The notes: a model not told the origin generated them from the letters alone. Positions 8,219 to 16,759 are shown, counted from the first letter of the stretch. The stretch: DNA of 56,211 nt from Oscillospiraceae bacterium (GCA_018110985.1 JAGAWT010000008.1:1-56211), one strand, 5' to 3'. A program made the numbers and translations.

Positions 8219-11200
8219 ATGTCCAACTTCGGTTTCCTATTGAACAAAACAGAATACAAAATGTTCTCTGCGGCTGCACAGGAAGCCGAAAAGGTCTATG
8301 CAACCTCTCCTGCTATGTGTGCGGTGGGCTGCCGCAAGGCTTTGGAACTCGCCGTGAAATGGGTGTATTCTGCCGATAACACGATCAGTATGCCCTATAA
8401 GGACAATCTTCAATCGCTGATACACGAGCCGTCATTCCGCTTCGCCCTTGACAGCCAGACTTGGGGTAAACTGCCGTTTATCATCAGGCTCGGCAATCTC
8501 TCGGTGCATACGGATAGGGCTGTCAACAAGGCTGATGCTCTGCTTGCACTTGAAAGCCTGTTTGAGTTCATCGAATGGGTGGACTATTGCTATGGCTCGG
8601 ACTATGTGGAACGTCACTTCGATCCTGCCCTTATACCGACGGAAAAGGTCGTGATCGACACCAAAAAGATCAAGGAGCAGGAGTCTCTTATCGAGCAGAA
8701 GGACAGCGAGATCAAGGCTTTGCAGGCGAAAATCGCCGAAATGTCGGCTACGCTTACCGCCGAAAAAGAAGAAAAGCAGGAAAGCCGTACCTTTACCCCT
8801 GCCGATCTTTCTGAATTCAGGACACGCAAGATATACATTGATGTAGACCTGAGATCAATGGGCTGGAAGTTTGACGGTACTGATGCCGATGTGTGGGAGG
8901 AATATGAAGTTACCGATATGAACGGTGTTCTCGGACAGAAAGGTTACTGTGACTATGTGCTGTTCGGGCGTGACGGTCTGCCCCTTGCTGTCATTGAAGC
9001 AAAACGGACAAGCAAAGACCCCAATATCGGAAGAAAACAGGCAGTTCTCTATGCCGACTGCTTAGAGCGTAAATTCGGGCGCAGGCCGATGATGTTCACC
9101 TCAAACGGCTTTGAAACATACTTCTGGGACGATCTGTCCTCTCCTCAGCGGAAAGTCAGCGGTTTCTTTACCAAGTCCGATCTTGAAAAGCTGATGAACC
9201 GCCGTGAAACACGCAAGAAACTATCAACAATTCCAATAGATGACAGGATCACAGACCGCTATTATCAGAAAGAGGCTATCCGTGCGGTATGTGAGCATAT
9301 TGAGGAGGGCTTTCTCAAGGATTTGCTTGTCATGGCTACGGGTACAGGCAAAACGAGGACGGCTTCAAGCCTGACCGATGTTCTGAGCCGCGGCGGATAT
9401 ATCACAAATATCCTGTTCCTTGCTGACAGAACGGCACTCGTCAAGCAGGCAAAGGACGATTTCAAGAATTATCTGCCCGATATGTCGCTGTGCAACCTGT
9501 GCAGTAATAAGGACGACAGAAATGCCCGTATCGTGTTCTCTACATATCCTACGATACTGAATGCGATCGACAGCACCAAGACAAAGGACGGCGTACCGCT
9601 GTTCTCGCCTGCACACTTTGACCTTATCATCACTGACGAGAGCCACAGAAGCATTTTCAAGAAATATCGTGCGATCTTTGAGTATTTCGATGCAATTATG
9701 GTTGGTCTGACAGCAACACCGAAAACCGATGTTGACCGCAACACCTATGATTTCTTTGAGGTCGAGAACGGTGTGCCGACTTATGCCTATGATTACGAAA
9801 CGGCGGTCTATACAGATCATGTGCTTGTGCCGTACTATAACTATGAGGTCAAGACAAAGTTCCTTGAAGAAGGTATCACCTATGACGATCTCTCCGATGA
9901 GGACAAGGAACGCTATGAGGATGATTTCGCTGAGGACGGCTATGTTCCCGACTTTATCCCCTCGGCACAGCTCAACAAGTTCGTGTTTAACGAAACAACG
10001 GTGGATACTGTCCTGCAAGACCTGATGGAGCGTGGTATCAAAGTCCACGGCGGTGACAGGCTCGGAAAGACGATCATTTTCGCTCAGAACAAGGAACACG
10101 CTGAGTTCATCGTACAGCGTTTCAACAAGCTCTATCCAAAACTTGGCAACGGACATTTTGCTCAGCGTGTAACCTGTGATGACAGCTATGCCCAGACGAT
10201 CATCGACGATTTCAAGATACCCGATAAAATGCCCATTATCGCTGTTTCGGTCGATATGATGGACACGGGTATTGATGTGCCTGAGTGTGTAAATCTTGTA
10301 TTTTTCAAGAAGGTACGCTCAAAAACGAAATTCTGGCAGATGATAGGCAGAGGTACAAGACTGTGCAAAGACCTCGCCTGCATTGACGGCATAGACGGCG
10401 AATATGAGGGCAAGTGCCGCTTCCTGATCTTCGATTACTGCGGTAACTTCGAGTATTTCAGAGAACACCAAAACGGCTATGAAACAGGTGAAACAAAGTC
10501 CCTGACCGAAAATATCTACTGCAAGCAGGTGCGGTTGGTGTTTGCTTTGCAGGACAGCAGTTTTTCAGATGATGCCTATCAGGATCTCCGAAAGCAGTTG
10601 GCAGATACCTGTCAAGGGGGAGTGTGCGCTCTGTCCTATGACCTTGTATCGGTAAGGCTCAAAACAGAATATGTGGAGAAATTCAAGAAGCCCGAAAAAT
10701 GGGTATCTCTGTCCGATATGGATATACTGGAGCTTCAAAAGCATATTGCTCCACTTATCACCACGAACGACACGGACGAATACGCAAAGCGTTTTGATAA
10801 CTTCATGTACGGAATGATGCTTGCCAATATCGACAAGCTGCCGACAATGAACTATCTGAAAAATCAGCTCTATCTGACCGCTGAATTGTTGGAGCGAAAA
10901 GCAACGATACCTCAAGTTAAGCAGAAGCTCACGCTTATCAAGGATATTCAGACAGATACATTTTGGGAGAATATCAGTATCCTGACGATGGAAAAAGTAC
11001 GGCAGGAGCTTCGTGACCTGATGCAGTTCCTCGTTGATGGTTCGGTAAAACCTAAAATATTTACCAGACTTGACGATCCTGTGACCGACAGCAAGGAAGG
11101 CGATGCACTTGGTGCTGCCTATGATTTTGAGGACTATCGCAAAAAGGTGAACCGCTATGTTGAGGAGCACAAGGACAATGTTGCGATAAGCAAGCTCTAT

Positions 11201-11593
11201 CACAATCAGCAGCTCACCAAGGATGATTTTGCGGAGCTTGAACGGATACTTACCAAAGAGCTCGGTGACAGCGAGGATTACAAGCGTGAATATGGTGACA
11301 CTCCTTTCGGTCTGCTTATCAGAAAGATCGCAAAACTCGACCATGAAAGTGCTATGGCTGCATTTTCACAGTTTATCAACGACAGCTCACTCAACCAAAG
11401 GCAGATTGAGTTTATCCATAAGATAATAACTCATATCGAAAACAATGGATATATCGAGGATATAAAAATACTCATGCTTCCGCCATTTGACAAGCCTTTC
11501 AGCTTTATCAAGATGTTTGACCAGCAAACCAGGGCTGCGTTGATACAGACTATAGAAGGAATAAAGAATAATGCTGTTAAGGTCGGTGCATAA
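8219..11593 (+). CDS. hsdR: Type I restriction endonuclease subunit HsdR
   Basis: The 1124-residue protein begins with a DUF4145-like helical domain (about 1-125) and a coiled coil (150-190). A PD-(D/E)xK nuclease core follows (D in CDYVLFGRDG, then VIEAKR, about residues 243-263). The superfamily 2 translocase has Walker A GTGKT near 372, DESH near 470, TATPKT near 498 and the helicase C motif GRGTRL. It hydrolyses ATP to pull DNA and cut at a distance when HsdM and HsdS meet unmethylated sites. AGGAGAG precedes the ATG. The architecture is complete, so the restriction system looks functional. Confidence 0.93.
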   Translation: MSNFGFLLNKTEYKMFSAAAQEAEKVYATSPAMCAVGCRKALELAVKWVYSADNTISMPYKDNLQSLIHEPSFRFALDSQTWGKLPFIIRLGNLSVHTDRAVNKADALLALESLFEFIEWVDYCYGSDYVERHFDPALIPTEKVVIDTKKIKEQESLIEQKDSEIKALQAKIAEMSATLTAEKEEKQESRTFTPADLSEFRTRKIYIDVDLRSMGWKFDGTDADVWEEYEVTDMNGVLGQKGYCDYVLFGRDGLPLAVIEAKRTSKDPNIGRKQAVLYADCLERKFGRRPMMFTSNGFETYFWDDLSSPQRKVSGFFTKSDLEKLMNRRETRKKLSTIPIDDRITDRYYQKEAIRAVCEHIEEGFLKDLLVMATGTGKTRTASSLTDVLSRGGYITNILFLADRTALVKQAKDDFKNYLPDMSLCNLCSNKDDRNARIVFSTYPTILNAIDSTKTKDGVPLFSPAHFDLIITDESHRSIFKKYRAIFEYFDAIMVGLTATPKTDVDRNTYDFFEVENGVPTYAYDYETAVYTDHVLVPYYNYEVKTKFLEEGITYDDLSDEDKERYEDDFAEDGYVPDFIPSAQLNKFVFNETTVDTVLQDLMERGIKVHGGDRLGKTIIFAQNKEHAEFIVQRFNKLYPKLGNGHFAQRVTCDDSYAQTIIDDFKIPDKMPIIAVSVDMMDTGIDVPECVNLVFFKKVRSKTKFWQMIGRGTRLCKDLACIDGIDGEYEGKCRFLIFDYCGNFEYFREHQNGYETGETKSLTENIYCKQVRLVFALQDSSFSDDAYQDLRKQLADTCQGGVCALSYDLVSVRLKTEYVEKFKKPEKWVSLSDMDILELQKHIAPLITTNDTDEYAKRFDNFMYGMMLANIDKLPTMNYLKNQLYLTAELLERKATIPQVKQKLTLIKDIQTDTFWENISILTMEKVRQELRDLMQFLVDGSVKPKIFTRLDDPVTDSKEGDALGAAYDFEDYRKKVNRYVEEHKDNVAISKLYHNQQLTKDDFAELERILTKELGDSEDYKREYGDTPFGLLIRKIAKLDHESAMAAFSQFINDSSLNQRQIEFIHKIITHIENNGYIEDIKILMLPPFDKPFSFIKMFDQQTRAALIQTIEGIKNNAVKVGA

Positions 11594-11703
11594 GCAGATA
11601 TGGCATACATCAGAAAAGCACCCCACCACACACCCACATTTGCCTATATATCGCCATTTACACACCTATACACCATAAAAGACAATACTAAGGATATTAC
11701 AAA

Positions 11704-11745
11704 ATGAACCACCTGAGCGGATCAATACCTTTTCGGGTGGTTCAT
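11704..11745 (+). terminator. Possible terminator after hsdR
   Basis: ATGAACCACC (11704-11713) pairs with GGTGGTTCAT (11736-11745), a perfect 10-base stem with a 22-base loop. It is followed by CAAAAAGC rather than a T tract, so termination is uncertain. Confidence 0.4.
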
Positions 11746-11784
11746 CAAAAAGCTATCAACAGAAGTATGACCATAAGAGGGGAG

Positions 11785-11830
11785 TTGTCCTTTGTTTGTC
11801 CTTTATACAGTTTAAAAAAGAAGGACAAAC
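11785..11830. repeat. TTGTCCTTT repeats near the element end (possible integrase arm sites)
   Basis: TTGTCCTTT occurs directly repeated at 11785-11793 and 11796-11804. GTTTGTCCTT (11794-11803) is the exact inverse of AAGGACAAAC (11821-11830). The group lies about 95 bases inside the att site, where tyrosine recombinases of integrative elements bind arm sites. Function is inferred from position only. The stretch 11594-11923 otherwise shows no convincing gene. Confidence 0.4.
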
Positions 11831-11923
11831 ATTATAATAACTTGATAAGCATGATTGCCTCAAGGTGCTGTATCAAGCGGTTTTGTGGAGAATCGTCGAG
11901 GATGCGAAATGCGCGAAGGTCAA

Positions 11924-11946
11924 TTCGATTCCCGTCATCTCCACCA
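11924..11946 (+). other. Attachment site: 3' end of a tRNA or tmRNA gene
   Basis: TTCGATT, CCCGT, CATCTCC, A, CCA read in order as T loop, 3' half of the T stem, 3' acceptor strand, discriminator and CCA of a tRNA-like RNA. The bases before it (GGTCAA) cannot pair with CCCGT, and no D or anticodon arm is present, so this is a partial copy, as left when an element inserts into the 3' end of such a gene. The CTCCACCA terminus suggests tmRNA (ssrA), a common target, but a tRNA is also possible. Confidence 0.7.
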
Positions 11947-11964
11947 GGTCGGCAGTGCCGACAG

Positions 11965-11993
11965 CCATACCGCAGGTAATGCCTGCGGTATGG
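11965..11993 (+). terminator. Terminator following the RNA 3' fragment
   Basis: CCATACCGCAGG (11965-11976) and CCTGCGGTATGG (11982-11993) form a perfect 12-base stem followed by CTTCTTT. It probably belonged to the tRNA/tmRNA gene into which the element inserted. A smaller palindrome GTCGGCA/TGCCGAC (11948-11962) lies between. Confidence 0.75.
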
Positions 11994-12043
11994 CTTCTTT
12001 CATATAAATGCGGTCAGGTTCTCGGGATCAGTCAGGCATTGTA

Positions 12044-12079
12044 AAGCCCGCAAGCAGCGATACTGGTGCCTGCGGGCTT
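12044..12079. terminator. Terminator downstream of ribU
   Basis: AAGCCCGCA (12044-12052) pairs with TGCGGGCTT (12071-12079) around an 18-base loop. T-rich sequence follows best on the plus strand, but it also lies 24 bases past the ribU stop on the minus strand, so it may work both ways. Confidence 0.55.
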
Positions 12080-12102
12080 GATTTTTATGCCGGGTACACC
12101 TT

Positions 12103-12711
12103 TCAGCCTTGTTCCGCCTTTTTTCGCATACCCTTGTTGATAACAGGTGCAAGGTAGCCGTAGAGAACGACTGTGAGAGCGGAGCACACGAAGCCCTTGA
12201 CAAAGGTAAAGGGCATATTGAAAACGATAAGACAGGTGAGGAGTCCGTTTACATTGGGGTTTATCTTCTGGTAGGCTGCTATGATGTCATCGAGCGGCAT
12301 GAAATTCTGGTAGAAAGGATAGGTTATGAAGTAGTTGGCTGGCAGGGAAAAGAGCGCCATGGTCACACAGCCCGCAAGAGTGGCTATTACAGCACCCTTT
12401 TTAGTCTTATTATGCTTGTAGATGAGCCCTGCGGGTATCACCAGACCTATGCCCACAAGGAAATTGGCAAGCTCACCTATGCCTGCCGACTGGGACATAA
12501 AAACATGGATGGCATTTTTTATCAGGCATACACATACGCCTGAAACGGGGCCGCAGGCAAAGGCAGCAATGAGAGCGGGAAGATCCGAAAAATCAAACTT
12601 GATGAACGGCGGCATGAGCGGCACGGGAAACTCAAATGCCATGAGCACGGTAGCCAGGGCACCTAAAAGAGCCGTAAAGCACATCCATCTTACATTGTCT
12701 TTTCTTTTCAT
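12103..12711 (-). CDS. ribU: Riboflavin ECF transporter substrate-binding component RibU
   Basis: The protein (202 residues) has five to six hydrophobic segments and the RibU-type pattern, including FEFPVPLMPPFIKFDFSDLP near residue 26 and AIHVFMS. It is the S component that binds riboflavin and docks on a shared EcfA/A'/T energy module encoded elsewhere. The start is ATG 12711, preceded by AAGGAG at 9 bases; the longer frame to 12834 would translate through the riboswitch and is rejected. An FMN riboswitch lies directly upstream, matching the role. The gene is the first chromosomal gene to the right of the inserted element. Confidence 0.9.
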   Translation of the reverse strand: MKRKDNVRWMCFTALLGALATVLMAFEFPVPLMPPFIKFDFSDLPALIAAFACGPVSGVCVCLIKNAIHVFMSQSAGIGELANFLVGIGLVIPAGLIYKHNKTKKGAVIATLAGCVTMALFSLPANYFITYPFYQNFMPLDDIIAAYQKINPNVNGLLTCLIVFNMPFTFVKGFVCSALTVVLYGYLAPVINKGMRKKAEQG

Positions 12712-12783
12712 AATGATTACTCCTTTTTCCGTACACAAAAGCCGCCCCGGGACATGGGGCGGCAAAAAGCTCGTGTACATAAT

Positions 12784-12890
12784 GTTTTTCTCATCCGGAC
12801 TCTGACCGTCGGTAAGGGAATCGCACCCTTTCATGGCAAAATGCCTCGCAGACTATACTGCCGGTGGGGAATTTCACCCCGCCCCAAAAC
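12784..12890 (-). promoter_or_regulatory. FMN riboswitch (RFN element)
   Basis: Read on the minus strand, the conserved blocks appear in order: GGGGCGGGGTGAAATTCCCC, ACCGGCAGTATAGTCTGCGA, GGGTGCGATTCCCTTACCGA and CAGAGTCCGGATGAGA. They are the hallmark of the RFN element, which binds FMN and shuts off riboflavin genes. It ends about 70 bases before the ribU start. Confidence 0.95.
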
Positions 12891-12994
12891 ATATTAAATT
12901 GTAGGAAAGGCTGTGCGGTACTTCTTCCGACACATCCTTTCATCTCCGGCGCAGTCTCTGACCTCCGCCGCTGTTTCTCAGCACCTGCCGGGGG

Positions 12995-13393
12995 TCATTC
13001 CTCGGTCTCGGACTCATCGACCAGGAGGGAGAGTACCTCGCCGCAGGCGGGACATACGATGTCGCCGTTGCCGAAGCTGTCCTCATCCACATAGATGACC
13101 TCGCCGCACTGAGGGCAGGTGACCTCGTAGAGATCCTCGTCATCGTCGTCGTCATAGTCATCAAGGTCGTCATCCTCGTCGCCGTAGATGTCTTCCTCAA
13201 TGTCGGACACAACATCGGAAAGCTCGAAAAGGTCGTCCTCCAGGTCATCAAGCTGCTCTCCCTGTGCATCGGCCTTTGCGGCGATGGCGGAGAGAAGGTC
13301 TGCCATGGCGAGAGTTATCTCATCGTCGATCTGCTTGCCCTTTATAAGACCCATGAGGTAGGCTGCTTTTTCGGATAAAGTATTGTAATCCAT
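12995..13393 (-). CDS. CD1247-type acidic protein with C-terminal zinc ribbon
   Basis: The 132-residue protein starts with a helical domain (MDYNTLSEKAAYLMGLIKG) that I recognise as the CD1247 N-terminal domain of Clostridia. A long aspartate/glutamate stretch (about 60-85) and a zinc ribbon (CPQCGE and CPACGE, about 92-115) follow. Its function is unknown. It begins 4 bases after the efp stop codon and is very likely co-transcribed with efp, an arrangement I recall as common in Clostridia. Confidence 0.8.
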   Translation of the reverse strand: MDYNTLSEKAAYLMGLIKGKQIDDEITLAMADLLSAIAAKADAQGEQLDDLEDDLFELSDVVSDIEEDIYGDEDDDLDDYDDDDDEDLYEVTCPQCGEVIYVDEDSFGNGDIVCPACGEVLSLLVDESETEE

Positions 13394-13397
13394 TAGA

Positions 13398-13955
13398 TCA
13401 CGCTCTTTCCATGTATTCGCCTGTACGGGTGTCTATCCTTATCCTGTCGCCCTCGTTGATGAACAGGGGCACCTTGATCTGTGCGCCGGTCTCAAGAGTA
13501 GCGGGCTTTGTTGCGTTGGTGGCAGTGTCTCCCTTGAAGCCGGGGTCTGTCTGAGTTACCTCAAGCTCAACAAAGTTGGGGGGCTCTACTGCGAATACCT
13601 TGCCCTTGTAGGAACATACCTTGCAGATCATCTGCTCCTTTACGAACTTGAAGCTGTCGCCAAGCTCGGAAGATGAGATGGGCACCTGCTCATAGGACTC
13701 GGGATCCATGAAGTAGTAAAGCTCGCCGTCGGAATAGGAGTACTCCATATCCTTTCTCTCAACAAAGGCAGTGGGGAACTTGGCAGAGGGGTTGTAGCTC
13801 TTTTCAACTACGGAACCCGTGATAACGTTCTTTACCTTTGTTCTGACAAAAGCAGCGCCCTTTCCGGGCTTTACATGCTGAAATTCTACTATCTGGAGAA
13901 CATTTCCGTCCTCCTCAAAGGTCATACCGTTTCTGAAATCGCCGGCTGTGATCAT
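13398..13955 (-). CDS. efp: Translation elongation factor P
   Basis: The 185-residue protein has the full three-domain EF-P layout: KOW-like N-terminus with the loop [10 protein letters not shown] (about residues 28-37), an OB domain, and the C-terminal end [23 protein letters not shown] enters stalled ribosomes to help form peptide bonds at polyproline stretches. ATG 13955 follows ATGGAGG. A consensus promoter lies upstream, and the CD1247-type gene follows in the same transcript. Confidence 0.97.
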   Translation of the reverse strand: MITAGDFRNGMTFEEDGNVLQIVEFQHVKPGKGAAFVRTKVKNVITGSVVEKSYNPSAKFPTAFVERKDMEYSYSDGELYYFMDPESYEQVPISSSELGDSFKFVKEQMICKVCSYKGKVFAVEPPNFVELEVTQTDPGFKGDTATNATKPATLETGAQIKVPLFINEGDRIRIDTRTGEYMERA

Positions 13956-13987
13956 AAATTAACCTCCATTGGATATAATCTTCAATT

Positions 13988-14016
13988 ATGATACCATATA
14001 ATCCAAGCATTTGCAA
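13988..14016 (-). promoter_or_regulatory. efp promoter
   Basis: On the minus strand TTGCAA (14016-14011) and TATCAT (13993-13988) are separated by 17 bases, about 33 bases before the efp start. Confidence 0.6.
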
Positions 14017-14077
14017 TAGTTTTTTTTGAATTTTTGGGTTTTGAACAAAAAAAATTATTTTTCTCCCGTGATTTGGT

Positions 14078-14809
14078 CTAAAAATCCTGTCCCGACTGCC
14101 TTCTTTCTATCCTGCGCCAGTTCACAAAGCCGTAAATGTCGTTGGCAAAGAAAACGATAAAGCAGATAAGCGTGGTCACGGCGGAAATATCTTTCATAGC
14201 GGCATAAGCCCACAGAACAATGAGCACAAGGTCGTTCATCGCATAGACAAGGGCATAGAACGGGTTCCTTCTGAAAGTTAGGTAGGCAGCACCAAAGCTG
14301 GTAGCTATGGACACGGTGCTCCAGAAAAGGTTTGCGGTGTTCAGAGCTTTCAGTATAAAGTAGAATACGGCTGTTACGGCTATCGTCAGCAGAAGCAGCA
14401 GCAGGGGCTCATATTTTTTCAGGCGGGCAGTCTTTACCTCGGCACTTCTGGCGGAGGCGGGGTTTTTTATCCATTCCGCAAGGGACAGAGCCGCCATGGG
14501 AGCGGACATCCCCATGTAGGTTATCATTTCTCCGTAGTACCTCTCCTTGAAAGAGATGATACCGTAGAGCACAGCAAAGACGATGAGCAGCGCCTGCCCC
14601 AGGGGCAGCCCCTTTCCGCAGATAAGGACAGCCGTCACTCCTATGACGGAGGTCACAAGGACCAGCAGCGCCGACAGGAACTTTGCCGGCACCCCCGAAA
14701 GGCACAGACCGGACAGGACGTAGCTTATGGTCAGGATCGTTACCGATGCCGTCCACAGCAGCCGTTCAAAGGTGTTAAAATCCCTCAGGGATATTTTCAT
14801 TGCTTTCAT
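14078..14809 (-). CDS. pnuC: Nicotinamide riboside transporter PnuC-like
   Basis: The 243-residue membrane protein has about seven hydrophobic segments and PnuC-type C-terminal signatures MNDLVLIVLW and NDIYGFVNWRRIERRQ. The PnuC family moves nicotinamide riboside or related vitamins by facilitated diffusion, with a cytoplasmic kinase trapping the product; paralogs can carry thiamine or riboflavin, so the substrate is not certain. ATG 14809 follows GGGAGA at 8 bases. A terminator-like hairpin ends just before the ribosome site, suggesting attenuation control. Confidence 0.85.
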   Translation of the reverse strand: MKAMKISLRDFNTFERLLWTASVTILTISYVLSGLCLSGVPAKFLSALLVLVTSVIGVTAVLICGKGLPLGQALLIVFAVLYGIISFKERYYGEMITYMGMSAPMAALSLAEWIKNPASARSAEVKTARLKKYEPLLLLLLTIAVTAVFYFILKALNTANLFWSTVSIATSFGAAYLTFRRNPFYALVYAMNDLVLIVLWAYAAMKDISAVTTLICFIVFFANDIYGFVNWRRIERRQSGQDF

Positions 14810-14831
14810 ATATCATATCTCCCGTAAAAAT

Positions 14832-14886
14832 GTCCCCTGTATGTACCTTCACACAAGCGTGTGACCTGACGGTACATAAAGGGGAC
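14832..14886 (-). promoter_or_regulatory. Structured leader hairpin, possible attenuator of pnuC
   Basis: Three stacked stems: 14832-14838 with 14880-14886 (7 bases), 14841-14847 with 14871-14877 (7 bases) and 14850-14854 with 14859-14863 (5 bases). Small internal loops separate them, one strongly unequal (2 against 7 bases). On the minus strand the hairpin is followed by ATTTTTAC and then the pnuC ribosome site, leaving no room for a promoter between. pnuC mRNA must therefore either read through it or start within it. It does not match the riboswitch classes I can recall. Confidence 0.6.
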
Positions 14887-14928
14887 TATGTTTTGAAACA
14901 TATCCTCCGCAGCCCGGTGGCTGCATCT

Positions 14929-14997
14929 GTCGGTACGACCGACAGCGACCCGCAGATGTCTCTTTCCGGTGCGCTGACATACGGGCACGGCAGCTTT
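14929..14997. repeat. GTCGGTACGACCGAC palindrome and flanking repeat-like sequence
   Basis: CTGTCGGT/ACCGACAG form an 8-base inverted repeat at 14929-14947. The stretch GTCGGTACGACCGACAGCG recurs, apart from the first base, near 16794-16811. The following part (ACATACGGGCACGGCAGCTTT, about 14977-14997) resembles the direct repeats at 52443-52614. It fills the interval between the MutS-like gene and the pnuC leader. Confidence 0.5.
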
Positions 14998-15037
14998 AAA
15001 AAATGAATGTTTTCCCCGTGGAGCACTTTCTGACAGA

Positions 15038-16750
15038 TCAGACGGCACCCACCAGCAGTTCATAGGTGACCCCGTACTTTTCTGCGATGTCACGGGCATA
15101 GCTCATGCCCTCAGGAGGTGCCTTTTCAAGCTCGAAGGAGCGCTTCCCTCCCTCGTTTTTCACTCGCAGTGAAACGGCTCCCTCTTCTCCGCACTCACGG
15201 CATATCTCCCCGCACTCTGCTCCGAGACGGTGCATATGGGTGTTGTAGATGACACGGGAATGCTTTTTCAGCAGTGCCTTCACCGCATCTCTCGCTATAT
15301 ATGCTCCTTCCTCAAAGGATGTGGTGGAGAATGTCTCGTTCAGGAGCACAAGGCTGTCGGCGGTACATTCGGAGTAGATGTCCCTGAACCGCACACATTC
15401 CTCCCCAAGCCGCCCCAGATCCATGGTCTTGTCCTCATCGGCAGGGAAATGGGTGTATATACTGTCTGCGGGGACATAGGAAAAGTCCTCCGCAGGGACA
15501 TATATGCCCGCCTGTGCCAGCACATAGAGCAGCCCCACAGCCTGTGTGACAGTGGTCTTTCCGCCTCTGTTGGCACCCGTGAGTATGTAGACCCTTTCAT
15601 CCTCCGAAAAAGTCAGGCTGTTCGGAACTATGGATGAGGGATCCTCCGAACTTACAGCCAGCTTCAGGTTGTAAAAGCCCTTTGCATCCATGAGGGCACC
15701 GCTTTTCTCCGAAAGGCGGGGACGGCAGAAGCTGTGCCCCTTTTCCATCATGCCCTCGGTGAACTCACAGAAGCGGATGTAGAACACAAATTCGGGAACG
15801 AATCGTGAGATATCCACTATCGCTACATTTGCATATCTTGACAGCACATCCCGCAGCTTTTTCACAAGGGATGAAAGCACACGGTTCACTGCTGTCTCAA
15901 GATAGAAGGTGGCCTGCTTAGTGCCGTCGTCGCCTGCGGTGCCGAGCATGGTCTCCGCAGCGGGGCTGTCCGCATGGGGCATATATCTCAGCGACATGGC
16001 TGATGCCTGCTTTTCAAGGAAACGGGTGATCTCTGCGGCAGCGCCGTCCTCTATGGGGTCGAAGGTCATGCTGCTGTCGGCGGCGGTGTCATTTTTTATC
16101 CTGTTTTTTGAAGATATGGCATCCGCAAAGTGGGAGAGTATCCCCGACTTTTTGAAGGGCTTGCTGTTGACGCTTACAAGACCCACGCTCACAGCCTCAA
16201 AGCGCTGGTTGACATTCACTCCGAGGGTGACGCTCTGCACCTCCGAGGCTTTGATCTTCAGACTGTCTATGTCCTCTTTCATCTGCGTGAAAAAGGCTTC
16301 GTCGTAAAGGGCGGAAATATGCTCCCTCAGCCTTTTCAGCCCCTCCGAACGGATATCCTCTTCTTCAAGGCATTTCTTCATGGACTCCACACACTTTATG
16401 TAGTTGTCCAGCTCATCGAGACGCTTGAAAAGGTGCCATATCCCCAGCTCCCTGTCGGAGCCGGGGTAGACGGGAGCCTGATTGCGAAAGTATTCGAGCT
16501 GCTCGAAAAGACCGGTCATCTTCTCTCTGAGAGATCTCAGCCGCAGCAGATCCTCAAATACCTCTGCCCTGTATCCGCAGTCCTTACGGGAGGGGGTCAT
16601 GCGGGATATGACCTGCATTATCATCCTCTGCTCCTTCGGGTCGGCGGTCAGGGCCTTCACAAGGACATCAAGCCCCAGATCGTGGCAGGCGGTCTCGCTC
16701 AGTTCCCTGTATGCTGCATTTTCGTCCGTGTAGATGATACTGAGATTCAT
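15038..16750 (-). CDS. MutS-family ATPase (not canonical MutS or MutS2)
   Basis: The 570-residue protein has the MutS domain V ATPase at its C-terminus: Walker A TGANRGGKTT (about residue 430), a Walker B-like LVLLNETFSTTSFEEG and NTHMHRLG. The middle is a helical lever-like region. Walker B has Asn where MutS has Asp (NE instead of DE). This fits a group of MutS-like proteins I recall from Clostridia and Bacteroidetes; their role in repair or recombination is not settled. There is no N-terminal mismatch-binding domain and no Smr nuclease. ATG 16750 is chosen for GGAGG at 6 bases; the longer frame to 16897 would translate the repeat-filled spacer. Confidence 0.8.
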   Translation of the reverse strand: MNLSIIYTDENAAYRELSETACHDLGLDVLVKALTADPKEQRMIMQVISRMTPSRKDCGYRAEVFEDLLRLRSLREKMTGLFEQLEYFRNQAPVYPGSDRELGIWHLFKRLDELDNYIKCVESMKKCLEEEDIRSEGLKRLREHISALYDEAFFTQMKEDIDSLKIKASEVQSVTLGVNVNQRFEAVSVGLVSVNSKPFKKSGILSHFADAISSKNRIKNDTAADSSMTFDPIEDGAAAEITRFLEKQASAMSLRYMPHADSPAAETMLGTAGDDGTKQATFYLETAVNRVLSSLVKKLRDVLSRYANVAIVDISRFVPEFVFYIRFCEFTEGMMEKGHSFCRPRLSEKSGALMDAKGFYNLKLAVSSEDPSSIVPNSLTFSEDERVYILTGANRGGKTTVTQAVGLLYVLAQAGIYVPAEDFSYVPADSIYTHFPADEDKTMDLGRLGEECVRFRDIYSECTADSLVLLNETFSTTSFEEGAYIARDAVKALLKKHSRVIYNTHMHRLGAECGEICRECGEEGAVSLRVKNEGGKRSFELEKAPPEGMSYARDIAEKYGVTYELLVGAV

Positions 16751-16759
16751 GATGATCCT

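Larger units (their letters stand above)
1..11946. mobile_element. Right part of an integrated mobilizable element (IME/ICE-like)
   Basis: The segment carries a MobV relaxase, two primase-type replication genes, an XRE regulator and a type I restriction-modification operon, and stops at a 23-base tRNA/tmRNA 3' end (11924-11946). From 12000 on the genes are housekeeping or metabolic. No integrase, type IV secretion genes or second att site are seen, so the left end with the intact RNA gene must lie before base 1. Because no conjugation machinery is visible here, mobilizable rather than self-transmissible is the cautious reading. The extent to the left is unknown. Confidence 0.75.

Noticed and set aside
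11704-11979. 91-codon frame between hsdR and the RNA fragment
   Set aside because: It begins inside the hairpin after hsdR and runs through the att site and terminator; it is not protein-like.
12712-12834. N-terminal extension of ribU
   Set aside because: It would translate the end of the FMN riboswitch. The ATG at 12711 has a good ribosome site and begins the normal transporter sequence.
13988-14016. Similarity of the efp promoter region to the middle of the MITE-like repeat (CAAGCATTTGC)
   Set aside because: Only about 20 bases match, with no terminal inverted repeats or flanking duplication, so it is probably chance.
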